Source of the DNA: Sclerotinia nivalis
Taxonomy: Eukaryota; Ascomycota; Leotiomycetes; Helotiales; Sclerotiniaceae
Reading direction: 5' to 3'
NCBI GenBank assembly: GCA_029531795.1
Contig: JAPEIS010000010.1
Location: 1,550,001-1,614,000 of the forward strand
DNA: 64,000 nt
Part shown: positions 11,500 to 22,126 of the stretch, piece by piece
Layout: every line of letters starts with the position of its first letter
Position numbering within the stretch: position 1 is the first letter of the stretch
Position numbers and translations under genes: made by a program
The notes under the pieces: model-generated
The model's input: the letters and a program-made list of their open reading frames with translations, nothing else
The model's database searches: none
Told to the model about the DNA's origin: nothing

Positions 11500-13090
11500 A
11501 ATAATTCATCAATATTTTTCGAAAACACTATTAACGTCAAACCCTGATTTAATTATTTTCCTAACAAACAAAGATCTTGAAACTATCTTACCTAAGTTTA
11601 ATTTTGTCGATTTTCGTAGAAAAGAAATCGAAGGATTATTAGAAAAAAAAACTTTCGAAAACATTCCCATCTCTTCAATTCCTACCGGAATTTATATCTT
11701 CGGAAGCCGATTCATCGATAAGATCAAATATACCAGAATTAATAAAGCTATAAAGAAATCATAATTAATAATTCAAATATACAATAATACTAAAAAAGAA
11801 ATTATTTTGATTCAATCCCCAACTTTACAAAGGATTAATCAATGGAAACTATTAATTCTAATTTCAATCTTTAAGTCAAAGAATATTCATGTTTACTTTT
11901 ATAATATCTTACAAACTTATATTCAGACTATAATAAAGCTAAATCAATTATTCTATATTTATTTTTTTTAGAAAATATATCTTTTATAGAATATTGTTTT
12001 TCAAATAAAAAAACCTTTGTATGGTATTACAGAATCAAATAACCATTGGTTCAAAATATATTATAATTATTATATGAATCGTTTCGGTCTTATAGTTTCA
12101 ATCTACGATTATTATCTTCTTTATTGAAACAACGATATACTTATATTTATTGGTATTCAAATCGATAATACGTTTATTATCGTCAACAAAACATTTACTA
12201 AACTAAAGCAAAAACAATTTAAAGCTATCAACTTCCAAACAAAAGATTATAAAATGTTAATAGAAACGAATCCTTTTAAATTCAATGGAATTATTATATC
12301 ATTAATCGATAATATTATCAATTTAATTCAAAAACAATATTATAAGAACCTTCAACAAATCGTTTTTAATCTTGCAGATCTTAAAGGTACTAAAAGCAAA
12401 TTACAAAAGAATGCTTCAACTCAGGAACAATATATTACTCAGCAAATTAGAGGAATATATATTGCTAATCTTACCCAATTAAAAGCTGTATATTTATTAT
12501 CCCGCATTACTCAAATCACCGATTCCATTCCAGAAGATATTGAATTCCTAAATAAAACTCTTTCTTAATAATTCTACAATACTACCAAAGAATTGAGATT
12601 CGTTCCCTTTAATTCAAAGACTTTTACCCTTTTTGTATTCGTAAATACAGGATTTGCAAATAACCCTGATTACTTTTTTCAAATCGAATATATTATAATT
12701 CTAATAAACAAATCCAAAAATACGAATATTCTCTATTGGATTTCTATTAAATACAAAAGAGTTATTAAAAATACATTAACTTCAGAATTCTATACAATGA
12801 TTTTCGGATTCGATATAGCAAGTGCCATAAAGTCCTTCCTCGATTAAATAATTGTTTGTAATTATCCTATTCCATTTGTAATATATACCAATTCGAAATC
12901 ACTTTACAAATACTTCATTAGATTTGGTATTATATACAAAAAGCGATTAATGATCAATCTGATATATATTCGCTAATCGTATGAAAAACAGGAGATTCAG
13001 AAGATCCGCTGGATCGATGGAAATACTAACCCTGCTGATACAATAACGAAAGTCAAGCCCTATCAAGCTTTGAAGGAATTGATTAATACG
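11500..13090 (+). pseudogene. Copia-A: reverse transcriptase and RNase H, active site of the QTDD type
   Basis: RT from about 11560 (EGLLEKKTFENI) through KKPLYGITESNNHWF near 12010 to GIQIDNTFIIV near 12150-12185, which takes the place of the catalytic box. The related Copia-C keeps GLQTNDIFII, so the ancestral box was probably GLQTDD and not YVDD. RNase H follows: open 12254-12568 (DLKGTKSK, TQEQYITQQIRGIY) and 12593-12847 (LFVFVNTGFANNPD, SEFYTMIFGFD). The frame closes near 13090 with ADTITKVKP-like sequence. Confidence 0.8.
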
Positions 13091-13258
13091 AATAAAGTTA
13101 AATTGGAAATAAAGATATAAATGGAAAAACAGATATTAAGATTTAAGATTTTCAAATATTAAGATTTAGGTTTTCGGATATTATGATTTTGGATTTTTCT
13201 ATTTCGTTTTTGTATCTACATTTATTGTAGCTAGTCATTCTTTTAAAAAGATAATCAA

Positions 13259-13501
13259 TATTAATATTCATATACTTTTAAAATATATAATCCTTACTTA
13301 AACAAAGGCTTCTATATTAAGGCTATTCACACTCAATAATTTTTTTGAATCTTGATATACAATATAATCTTTAATTTAGAGATCAATTATATAACAATCT
13401 AAATACCCTCACGGGAATCTATTTTATGAATAATCTCAATACGATCATAAACGTTTATAATCATTTCTATCGGATACGACAATTACAGAATCGTACCGAC
13501 A
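13259..13501 (+). repeat. 3' LTR of Copia-A (243 bp)
   Basis: Matches the Copia-B 5' LTR (39483-39724) along its whole length with mostly C/T and G/A differences. The inner end is TA (expected TG) and the outer end is cgaca. It is followed at once by another, shorter copy of the same LTR beginning at about 13502. Confidence 0.85.
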
Positions 13502-13586
13502 GTAGTTATATATTTTTAAAGTATATATATTTCATTTAAACGAAGGCTTTTATATAAGATTGTTATATTTTAGAGTTCTTTCGAAC
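13502..13586 (+). repeat. Second Copia-A/B-family LTR, left part
   Basis: Sequence such as cgaaggcttttatataag and ttctttcgaac matches the first third of the Copia-B LTR. It is interrupted at 13586 by Gypsy-IV and resumes at 20469 after the duplicated cgaac. Six or so bases at its very start are missing compared with Copia-B. Confidence 0.75.
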
Positions 13587-13732
13587 TGTCACGGGTTCGT
13601 AACCCGTTCCTAGCTAGTCTGTATAGTTGTCTAAAACACTCATCCCCTATATAATCAATGCTCTTCCTAATACCTTCTTCCTTCTTCATAGAATATTATT
13701 ATATCTTAAAACACCCTATCATCATTATAATA
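13587..13732 (+). repeat. 5' LTR of Gypsy-IV (146 bp)
   Basis: Begins tgtcacgggttcgtaaccc and ends in ataata. The partner at 20323-20468 has the same length. A short palindromic stretch (gggttcgtaaccc) lies at its start. Confidence 0.92.
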
Positions 13733-13867
13733 GTATATTCTACTTTTTATAAAGACTCTACTGTTGAATAGAAAAGACAACCCAATCTTACCAAATAATC
13801 AATTTTACAAAATACTCGGAAACTTCGATTATCAATACATCAATAAACAATAAACAATATTTTAATT

Positions 13868-13945
13868 CGATTCCAATCCAAACCCAAATCCAAACCCAGA
13901 CTCAGATTCAGATTCAGATTCAGATTTAGATTTAGATCTCGATTC
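13868..13945 (+). repeat. Hexamer repeat in the Gypsy-IV leader/gag start
   Basis: About a dozen degenerate 6-bp units run from caaaccCAAATC-like copies into cagatt/tagatt copies (13890-13940). Translated it gives an Asp/Ser/Leu-rich stretch. It is a simple-sequence expansion and no function is evident. Confidence 0.75.
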
Positions 13946-14079
13946 AACCAGTACTATATCATTATACAATCGAAATCAAAAACCCTACAATTATACTTCA
14001 ATTTTTAAGACTGTCTTAAATAATCCATCATTATATCGAACATCATTCAATCAATCCTATCAGAACCATCGATATTTCC

Positions 14080-15300
14080 AGCCCGATCAAAGACAATGCC
14101 CGAACTTCAAGAGTATATTAAATTTGTTTTCTTTAATTATCAATAGTTTATATATAAACTCTTTAATATTGGAGATAAAGATCTTAAAGATTCAATCTTT
14201 ATTTCCGATATATTTATCAATATATAGAATTCTGAAGTTGTTGTATATATACAATATTTGTTCAGTTTTATAGAACAAATGTTAGCTCAAGTAGAGTAAT
14301 ATCAATAAGAAATATATATATTATAAGGAGATCTATAATGAAACAATACAGCTAATACAAGATTAATAATTCAGAATTCTATTTTTCGGGAACAATTTGA
14401 TCAATCATCTATCGATGCAAACTTTGTTGTATCAATTTATCGATTACAACAAATTACAAAAAATCCTAAATCATTTAAAGATGAAAAAACAGGCCTTTTG
14501 ATTCGACAAAACGAATACAAAGATTGGAAGATGGGTTTATATATCTATTGGAAAAGCGATTCTATAGTTTTCGATATAGAACAAAAGAAATTGTTATATA
14601 TAATTTCGCTTTTGAAAGGAATAGTTCGATAAAAAAGACGAAAGGATATAGAAGGAATTATAGATAATACATCGGAATTTACTATTGTAGATATATTCTT
14701 GAAGAAACTCGATGGTCTTTATATTTCAATTGATATTGAATATAAAACAATAATCAAATTCGACAAACTCAAAATGAGTGAAAAAACTCTATTTTTCTTT
14801 TTTTATTCACAATTAGAATATTTGGATATATTTAGTGGAAAGACTTTTCGAGAAATGATTTTTACAATAAAACAAAAAATCATCGACGAACTGAAGAGAT
14901 TAATAAAAGGTAATTCAAACCTTTACAAATTCATTGATATTGAAGGATGAAAAAAGAAGTTTTAAGTATAGAGCCAAAACTGTTGGGATAATGAATATTA
15001 CAATACAAACTTTTCGAAATCTAATTCAATTTATACTCAACGATAAGTATTGTTAGTATTTTATATCCAAGATGATCCTATGAACCTTGATACAATCAGA
15101 ACCCCGAAACAAATACAAAAAGAGTATAAATATTTTTATGATCTATACTATTTTTGTAAACAATCTGAGCATCGAATTGTAGATTGTAAAGCAAAGAAAC
15201 AAATCGATATTATAAGAAATGCAAACGGATATAAAGGTATTTTCTATAAAAGTAATTATTTGAAAGATAATCATCAATTATATCAAAACCAATAATACCG
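14080..15300 (+). pseudogene. Gypsy-IV: gag
   Basis: The open stretch 14699-14950 (83 codons) aligns with 56476-56802 of Gypsy-II (LDGLYISIDIEYKT against LNKLYIFIDIERKT, and NSNLYKFIDIEG against NSNLYTTNDVDG). The zinc knuckle at 15140-15195 reads YYFCKQSEHRIVDCK, where the first Cys has become Tyr. Gag would form the particle and bind RNA. Stops upstream and between the pieces show it is dead. Confidence 0.7.
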
Positions 15301-15699
15301 TTCGAATAGTTCAATCAATCGAGATGGCTATCAATGAGAAGAATATCAAATACAATTTTAAACTTAACAATACTGTTTTTTTAATCCAATTAATCGTGGA
15401 AGTTTTCAATGAGATAATTATCAAGATTATAATAATTATTAACAACAATACCTTAATATATTCATTGGGTTCGTTGAAGAAGAAGTATTAGTATTATCAG
15501 AAAATATATCAAATATACCTCTTCGTAATATAGTATCATTGTTATCTATATCTATTTAAAAGTATTCAGGAAAAGTTTAACTTTTGTAACAAATCGTTCG
15601 CAAAGGTTATCAAAGGATACAAAATGAATATAACAAACAATAACTAACAAAAAACCTTTACAGTTCAATTCTATAGATAGCAAATCTCTATTCGTTCAA

Positions 15700-15990
15700 A
15701 TCATTATATTCCCAATATACTTTTCTCCCTTCAATATAACCAACTTGATTGATAACAGATGTTTAGGAAAGGCATTCGTTGATCGTTTTTTCGTTGATCA
15801 AAACAATATCCCAATTCGATCTTTACTATATCATTGCGAATTTCGTTTGGCAAATAGAAACATTACAGATATCATTATTGATTATTTCATAATAAATATA
15901 ATAATAAAACAATATAAAGAAACATAATTATTCTTCATTACAAAACTTTTCAAAGAAATTCCAATTATTTTCGGATTATTATAGTTATAA
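15700..15990 (+). pseudogene. Gypsy-IV: retropepsin-like protease
   Basis: The frame at 15745-15927 reads IDNRCLGKAFVDRFFVDQNNIPI, aligning with Gypsy-II (LIDNGYSGEAFVDHSFASKYNIEI at 57487-57560). The DSG/DTG catalytic triplet has changed to DNR, so the domain could not cut. It sits between gag and RT, as in Ty3/Gypsy. Confidence 0.7.
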
Positions 15991-16949
15991 TATTATAATC
16001 TATATATAAATTGGTAGGATATAATTCTCTTTTTCAATTTTCAATATTGTATAATATATTGTTGTTTTTATAATATATTCGATCCAATACAAATACCAAT
16101 AATCTCTTTACCAATATATATAGATCAAATATACAAAAGTAGTATATCTACAAAACTATTTATCAATAAAATCATTGATATATTATCTTTAATTAAAACT
16201 TTTCTTTTTAGTATAAAGAAAAATCCTTTTTGATATTTATTATTATTTATCGAAGATGAAAACAAAGACGACAAAATATATACTCAAAATTTTAGAACAG
16301 TCTTAAAAAAACTATTGAAGTAAAACTATAATGAATCAGTTTCTATAAACGAAGGTTATAAATCGATAAAAGACTTTGAAATCGATTTGCAAATCGATAA
16401 GATTTTGATACCCAATGTAAATCATTATTGTATAAGAGTTTACAATAAGAAAACATCATTTCAAATACAAATAATATTGAACTGATATCCCATTCAGTAT
16501 AAACCTATACAAAAGATCGCTGGACAACATCGGCCGAAATCAATACCAAAGAATGAACCCTTACTATCGTTATCAATCCCAATCCCAAAAAAGCAAATCG
16601 AGATCACTTCCAATATAAAATTAGATTTAGATAATATCTGTTAATTATAAATTATTAGTTTTATATCTTTTTACTAATAGAATAAAATGAAGGTTATACA
16701 TTTTATATAAAAAGAATTGAATCGAACAAAAGAAACTATTCGATAAGAATATTTATATAAAACAACAATAATCCCAGCTTTTTAGAAATAAAACTTCAAG
16801 GATATATTATATAGAAAAGATAATATCGTCGATACATTAACCAAAGTATCTCCAAAGCTTTACGATTTTGTTTACTATTGTTATCAATTAGAATACCTTC
16901 GGAAAATAACAGAGATAAATATCGAGAAATTCTTCAATAACAAATCACT

Positions 16950-18340
16950 ATTCAACGATAACGAAATCAAAGAAAAGCTTCCTTTGTAACTTCAAAACAA
17001 ATTACCCGCTTTCCTATCTCGTTATATAAATACACTTCCTTTATATCGGATATAGAATTACAAAATAGAGTTAATATCTGAAAAAGAATTTCTATATTTC
17101 AAAAATCGTTTTTTGTTCTTTTTCGAATTAAAGGTAATTCGAAAATAAATCGATGATAATTTTGCTAAAGATTTCATTCGGGAATCAAGATTACGAAGTG
17201 TAGTTTTATTATTCTTAATAACTAAATCTAACGAAGGGGTTTGTATCTATCAAGATTATTATAATTTAAATAATGTTACTATTAAGAATCGATACCCTTT
17301 ACCAATTGTTCGAAAAACTCTAAATGCTTTTTGCAATATAAGAATCTATACCAAATTAGATATTATTATTGCTTTCAATAAACTTCGTATTGTAAAAAGT
17401 AACAAATGGAAAACCGCTTTCATTATTCGATTTAGATTATTCGAATCATTAATTATACCTTTTAATCTTTGCAATATATCAGTATCATTCCAATACTACA
17501 TTAATCATACTTTGTTTGACAAACTAAATAAATACTATATTGTATATCTCGATAACGTTCTTATATACTTCAAAGATAAAAATCAACATCCAGAATATAT
17601 TCGTAATATAATCCAGAAACTATAAGATACTGGTTTACAAATCGATATTAATAAATACGAATTCGAAACAACTTTTACGAAATATTTAAACCTTATAATC
17701 ACAATCGAAAATATAAAAATAGATTAAAATAAAATATCAATTATTACCTCTTAGGTACAACCAATATCTATTAAAGATTTACAACGATTCTTTGGTTTTA
17801 TAAATTTTTATCATCGATTTATAAAATACTTTTCAAAGATCTACTATTCTTTAAATGACCTTTTGTGGAAAGGAATAGATTAACAATAAAAGAACAATTA
17901 TATAATAATATTCGAAAACCTAAAGAATGTATTTACAATAATTCCAATACTTATCTATTTTAATTACAATAGAAAAACTATATTAGAAACAGATACTTCG
18001 GATTGAACTTCGAAAGGAATACTTTCTCAATATAATAATAATAATGTTTTACGATTAATAGTATACTTTTTTTCGAAATATTTGATTGTTGAATGTAATT
18101 ACAAGATTTACAATAAAAAGCTATTAGTTATTATTAAATCAATGAAAGAATGGCGATCGGAATTACAAAGATTTCAATAGAAATTCGAAATCTTGATCGA
18201 TTATAAGAATCTGGAATACTTTACAATAACGAAAGCATTAAATCAATATCAAATATGATAATCAGAGTTCCTATCTCAATATAATTTCCAAATTGTTTAT
18301 TGATCAGGAACCAAAGCAATTCAGCCAGATACTTTGAACT
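16950..18340 (+). pseudogene. Gypsy-IV: reverse transcriptase and RNase H
   Basis: Readable blocks: GVCIYQDYYNLNNVTIKNRY (about 17230-17290), TKLDIIIAFNKLRI, and YLDNVLIY at 17545-17568, where the second Asp of YLDD has become Asn. RNase H follows after the LQRFFGFINFYHRFI block (about 17780), with ETDTSDW-equivalent sequence near 17990. The change in the active site alone would abolish polymerase activity. Confidence 0.85.
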
Positions 18341-18599
18341 GCTGATAGGAGGATCGATCTGATAACTTTGATTTCAACGATGAATATTTAAAAAACCAAA
18401 AGCGCACCGTTTTATTTATTGATAAATTCGATATAGATCTATACAAAGAACTTATAGATAATCTTTTGTTAACTATAATAGATTGGACAATATTACTTAA
18501 AGATAAATCTATCGATGAATTCATTAATATAGTATATAATAGATCAGATATAATCAAACAATTAATATTAGCAATCGAAGATCTCTTTACAATCAAATA

Positions 18600-19880
18600 A
18601 CCAAAAGAATTTAGAAAAGTTTTACAAATAGTTATACAGGATTATTGTATTTATAATAATAAGATCTACTATCATAAAAAACTATAGATTTTATTTAATA
18701 ATGAATTGAAGATACAAATTTTATACAGAATACATTTGTCGAATCTCGTTGATCATTCTGATTATACAAAGACTATTGATTTGATCTTCAAAAGCTATTA
18801 GTGATTATAAATATATCAAGAAATAGATATCTATATTCAAGCTTGTGAACTTTATATTCGAACAAAATTCCCAAAGTCATCCCTCCTAGGATTTCTGAAA
18901 TCGTTGCCTGTTCTTTTCCAATCATGATTAAATATTTCAATCGATTATATTATACCTTTACCAGATTATAAACATTACAATTCAATTTATAAACATATAT
19001 TAGTGATTGTTTATAGATTAACAAAAATGAAACACTTTATAGATACAAGATCTTTGATAATAAAAGAATTAATTAATGCTTTTATTAACTGCATTTATAT
19101 ATTATATGATCTATCAGAAAATGTTATTTCAAATTGAGGAATACAATTCGTATCGGGATTCTGAATATAGCTTTCTAAACGATTGGAAGTAGTCCTTAAA
19201 TACAACTCAGCGTTTTATCTACAGATAGATAATCAAACAGAATGGATCAATTCAATTCTAAAACAGTATTTACATATATTCATAAACTTTCATTAGGATA
19301 ATTAGATGGAATGATTACCGTTAACAGAATTTGCTTCAAACAATTTGGTTTCTGAAATAATAGGCTATTCGTTGTTCTTTACGAATTATAATTTTAATCT
19401 ATAATTGTGTATGGAATCTAGTAAACCTTGTTCTTCAGATATAATAATAACTCAAAAACGCGAATTCTTTAAAGGAAACAAAACAATCAATAAAATAAAA
19501 TATATCCTGAATCAATTCAAAGCATTTGCGAAACAATCTATCGTAATCTACAAGGAATATACAAATCGGAATAGATCAGATTTACTATAATACACAAAAA
19601 AACAAAAAGTATATATAAATATAAAAAACATAAAAATATCTTATAAAACAAAAAAGCTCGACAATAAATAAATCAAACTATACAAAATAATAAAAGTTTA
19701 TCTATACATTTGCTTGATCGAACTATTAGAAAATATATCAATTTTTCTAGTATTCCATTATTCGTTGTTAAAATCAATATATCCAAAACCTCATTTCCCA
19801 GAACAAACTTTAATTAACGAATCGAAATCGAAAACCACAAAAAATAGAATCCTCGAAAGAGAAAACGAAGAAGAAGAATT
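18600..19880 (+). pseudogene. Gypsy-IV: integrase
   Basis: Zinc-finger remnant (HLSNLVDHSDYTKT, then ACELYIRTK, where CxxC became CxxY) near 18720-18860, then the core with ISIDYI (first Asp), an ENVISNxGIQFVSGF block (second Asp region mutated to Asn) and NQTEWINSIL (Glu). An open stretch at 19405-19590 covers the C-terminal part. Several TGG codons became TGA, for example in the FVSGF(W) block. Confidence 0.8.
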
Positions 19881-19884
19881 AATT

Positions 19885-20060
19885 CAGAAATAGATATTTG
19901 AAAATATACTTGATAACCACAATAAAGATAATTATCATTATTAAATCAAATAAAGACATTACATATCAATCTGACAACCAATATCAGATCTAAAAGATAA
20001 TAAGAAGACCCTGATCGATTACTATTATTTGCACCCCAAAAAACCTGGATTATTATTATA
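19885..20060 (+). pseudogene. Gypsy-IV: C-terminal chromodomain
   Basis: The translation IFENILDNHNKDNYHY, then IK.RHY and DLKDNKKTLIDYYYLHPKKP aligns with the chromodomain of Gypsy-II (61617-61790). Chromodomains at the integrase end define chromoviruses and are thought to steer integration to chromatin carrying methylated histone H3. Here it is broken by stops at former Gln and Trp codons. Confidence 0.75.
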
Positions 20061-20322
20061 GGTCTTGAATCACCCAAACACTACAATATTGTTGTCAATT
20101 CCAACTTCTACAAAGACTTTACAACAACCAACAAAAAAGAAAGTACAATTTGCTTGAATAGGAAAATAGTATCTCAAATTTTAAGATGGTCTTAAAATTT
20201 GAAAGGTGATTCTACAACTCACGAATTTGAAGCGTTTAAACAAGATTTTGCTTGAACGATTGTTTTTCAAAAAGATTTTATCAATAGTTTGAGAACAAAT
20301 TAGACTTTGAGAAAGGGGATAT

Positions 20323-20468
20323 TGTTATAGGTTCGTAACCCGTTTTTAGCTAGTCTGTATGGTTGCGTAAGGCACCCATCCCTTATATAGTCGACGCTCT
20401 TCCTAATACCTTCTTTCTTCTTTGTAGAATATCATCATATCTTAAAGCACCCTACCACCACCGTGATA
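20323..20468 (+). repeat. 3' LTR of Gypsy-IV (146 bp)
   Basis: Preceded by a polypurine tract (gagaaaggggatat, 20310-20322). Starts tgttataggttcg and ends ccgtgata, followed by the target duplication cgaac. Confidence 0.92.
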
Positions 20469-20616
20469 CGAACTTTATATATAATATAATCTTTTAAATT
20501 ATAAAGAATCAATTGTATAGCAAACCAAACGCTTTTATAGGAATATCATTTGTGAATACCTTCAATACGATTAAAACGTTTTGATCGATACGACGATTTC
20601 GGTAGTCGTATCGACA
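20469..20616 (+). repeat. Second Copia-A/B-family LTR, right part
   Basis: Continues the LTR begun at 13502: caattgtatag, the gaatatcatttgtgaatacc block, caatacgatt and a tatcgaca end all align with Copia-B 39580-39724. The internal Copia sequence does not follow, so it is a solo LTR or a 3' LTR remnant. Confidence 0.75.
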
Positions 20617-21187
20617 ATTAATCTATTGTACTAAAGTATATAATATATATTTATTAGATATATATAAGTATACTATTCAAGTATTTCTTGATTTTTATTC
20701 TTGTTTTATTTATATACGAAATTATATTATTATTGTTATTTCAATTTTATCTATATACGAAATCATATTATCATCGTTATCCCGGTTTTATCCATATACA
20801 AAATCATATTATCGTTATTGTTCTAGTTTTATTTATATACGAAATCATATTATCATCGTTATCCCGGTTTTATCCATATACAAAATCATATTATCGTTAT
20901 TGTTCTAGTTTTATTTATATACGAAATCATATTATATTTGTTATCGCGATTTTGTCTTTATATAAAATTATATTATCACTATTGTTAAGCTTTTATCAAA
21001 GCTTTTAATCTATTATTGTTATTGTTACACTATTATTAAAATTTTTAATCTATTATCTCATTGTTGTTCCGATTAGTATATATTAATCAAATTAGCTAAA
21101 TACTCTATTGTTATCTTTGTAGATATTTTACAGATGCTTAAGAAATTTCTTTCAAGACTTTTTTCTCAAGACTAAAGCGTTACGCAC
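20617..21187 (+). repeat. AT-rich tract with an 82-bp higher-order tandem repeat (about 20690-20990)
   Basis: Subunits of about 41 bp, each built on tttatNNatatacNaaatcatatta, alternate in two versions (one with gttatcccgg, one with gttattgttctag), giving an 82-bp period: gttatcccgg occurs at 20776 and 20858. Outer subunits are degenerate. The 106-codon frame through it (20688-21008) is hydrophobic and repetitive and is most likely a by-product of the repeat. The remainder to 21187 shows nothing recognisable. Confidence 0.8.
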
Positions 21188-21603
21188 GTGATTCCCATCG
21201 ACCAAGGTCATCTTTCTCTTGATGAATTCTTGAATCCAGAGAACGAGAGAATTGTTGATGAGGATAGTAATATCTTTGCAGCTATAGTAGAGTGTTATAG
21301 TGTTAATAAACCGGGTGAGAAGGAAGAATTAAGTAGTGAGGAGGAGGAGAAGGAGGGGATAGAGCAGATTATAGATACTGAAGCATTGAGAATATGAAAG
21401 TTACAAAAGGGAACTGTTCAGGATATTAAGGCACTTGATCGAATAGAGAGAGAGATTATAGGAGTTAAAGGCTCTGCAGCTCATCAAACGACTATTTTGC
21501 AATTTTTTTAGTAAAAATAATAAATTCCCTTCAAATAAGAATACCTGTCTTATAAGAATCGATTCCTGGCTCCCGATCGAATTCTTATAGAGAGGTTCTA
21601 CTG
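21188..21603 (+). mobile_element. pogo-like DNA transposon, 3' remnant with terminal repeat
   Basis: The frame 21188-21397 (IPIDQGHLSLDEFLNPENER, then an EEEKEGIEQ-type acidic stretch) resembles the C-terminal tail of pogo-family DDE transposases. After stops, a closing HQTTILQFF at about 21482-21510 recalls the KQTTLDSFF end of that family. The right end reads, on the minus strand, CAGTAGAACCTCTCTATAAG, a pogo-type terminal repeat, ending at 21603 and followed by TA. The catalytic part and the left end are absent, so this is a dead fragment. Confidence 0.65.
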
Positions 21604-21661
21604 TATATTGAACAAAGACCCGTCTAGATTTCCCTCGAACTCTGTACGCTGCAGACCAGAA

Positions 21662-22126
21662 CTAGGCAGCCGTGTTTGCCATCTTTAAGATTACGTCCTT
21701 GTCGCAGAACTCAACCACCTTCTTGACTTTGGACCCATCCTCGTTGAAGTACAAGAACCAAGCTAACTCAGCGGGGTACGACTCTCCGCTATTAGCGTGC
21801 ACGGCCGCGATAGACGTGAAAGCGGCCCGGCGGGCCTCAGTATCGATGACCAAGTTCGCACTGATGTTGTTTCTGAACTTCAACAACTTGATATCCTTCG
21901 CAAACGTCTCCTGATACGTCTTCGTGTCGAAGAAGAAGTCTGTCGGTAGGCCAAAGGCCTGGGGTACGGACGCGGGAAGCAGGTGCCGGGTGCAGTCTGC
22001 TGTCACGTCGCGGTTGATGATAGAGGCGTCGTCCTGGGCCCCGCCCTCTTCGTACGCCGACAAGAAGGCTCGGGCTGTAGCCTCAATGCGCTCTCTAAGG
22101 TTCGTCGAGGAAGGACTTGAGGCCAT
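21662..22126 (-). CDS. SnoaL/NTF2-like small fungal protein (154 aa)
   Basis: A 154-codon gene with no intron and normal base composition. The sequence starts MASSPSSTNLRERIEATARA. It has a helix-rich N-terminus (ATARAFLSAYEEGG), a RDVTADCTRHLLPAS segment and alternating strands toward the end (SYPAELAWFLYFNEDG, VKKVVEFCD), the layout of the cone-shaped NTF2-like fold also used by SnoaL-type cyclases. Many fungal relatives have no known function, so an enzymatic role cannot be assigned; polyketide cyclase-like or binding roles are possible. The ATG at 22126 is preferred to an in-frame ATG at 22237 because the extra 37 residues are unlike the family and lie in a probable leader. It is divergently arranged with the bZIP gene, sharing about 700 bp of upstream DNA. 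Confidence 0.75.
   Translation of the reverse strand: MASSPSSTNLRERIEATARAFLSAYEEGGAQDDASIINRDVTADCTRHLLPASVPQAFGLPTDFFFDTKTYQETFAKDIKLLKFRNNISANLVIDTEARRAAFTSIAAVHANSGESYPAELAWFLYFNEDGSKVKKVVEFCDKDVILKMANTAA

Larger units (their letters stand above)
7743..13501 (+). mobile_element. Copia-A: fungal Copia-type LTR retrotransposon, 5' LTR disrupted
   Basis: Order gag, zinc knuckle, protease, integrase, RT, RNase H, 3' LTR, all on the plus strand. Sequence from about 7780 on matches Copia-B (39740-39948, 54495-55260 and 62500-64000), and its LTR at 13259-13501 matches that of Copia-B (39483-39724). Compared with Copia-B it lacks about 500 bp of gag (junction near 8755). Its 5' LTR is missing apart from a possible few bases at 7743-7780, because Gypsy-V lies there. 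Confidence 0.85.
13587..20468 (+). mobile_element. Gypsy-IV: complete chromovirus-type Ty3/Gypsy element, TSD cgaac
   Basis: Two 146-bp LTRs (13587-13732 and 20323-20468) flank gag, protease, RT, RNase H, integrase and a chromodomain, and the host sequence cgaac is duplicated at 13582-13586 and 20469-20473. The host is an LTR of the Copia-A/B family whose two halves match across the insertion. All frames are RIP-broken. It is a sister of Gypsy-II (55499-62248): gag and pol align, but the LTRs share little beyond the first bases and the gtgata end. A third, minus-strand copy with the same LTR begins at 35383. Confidence 0.92.
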
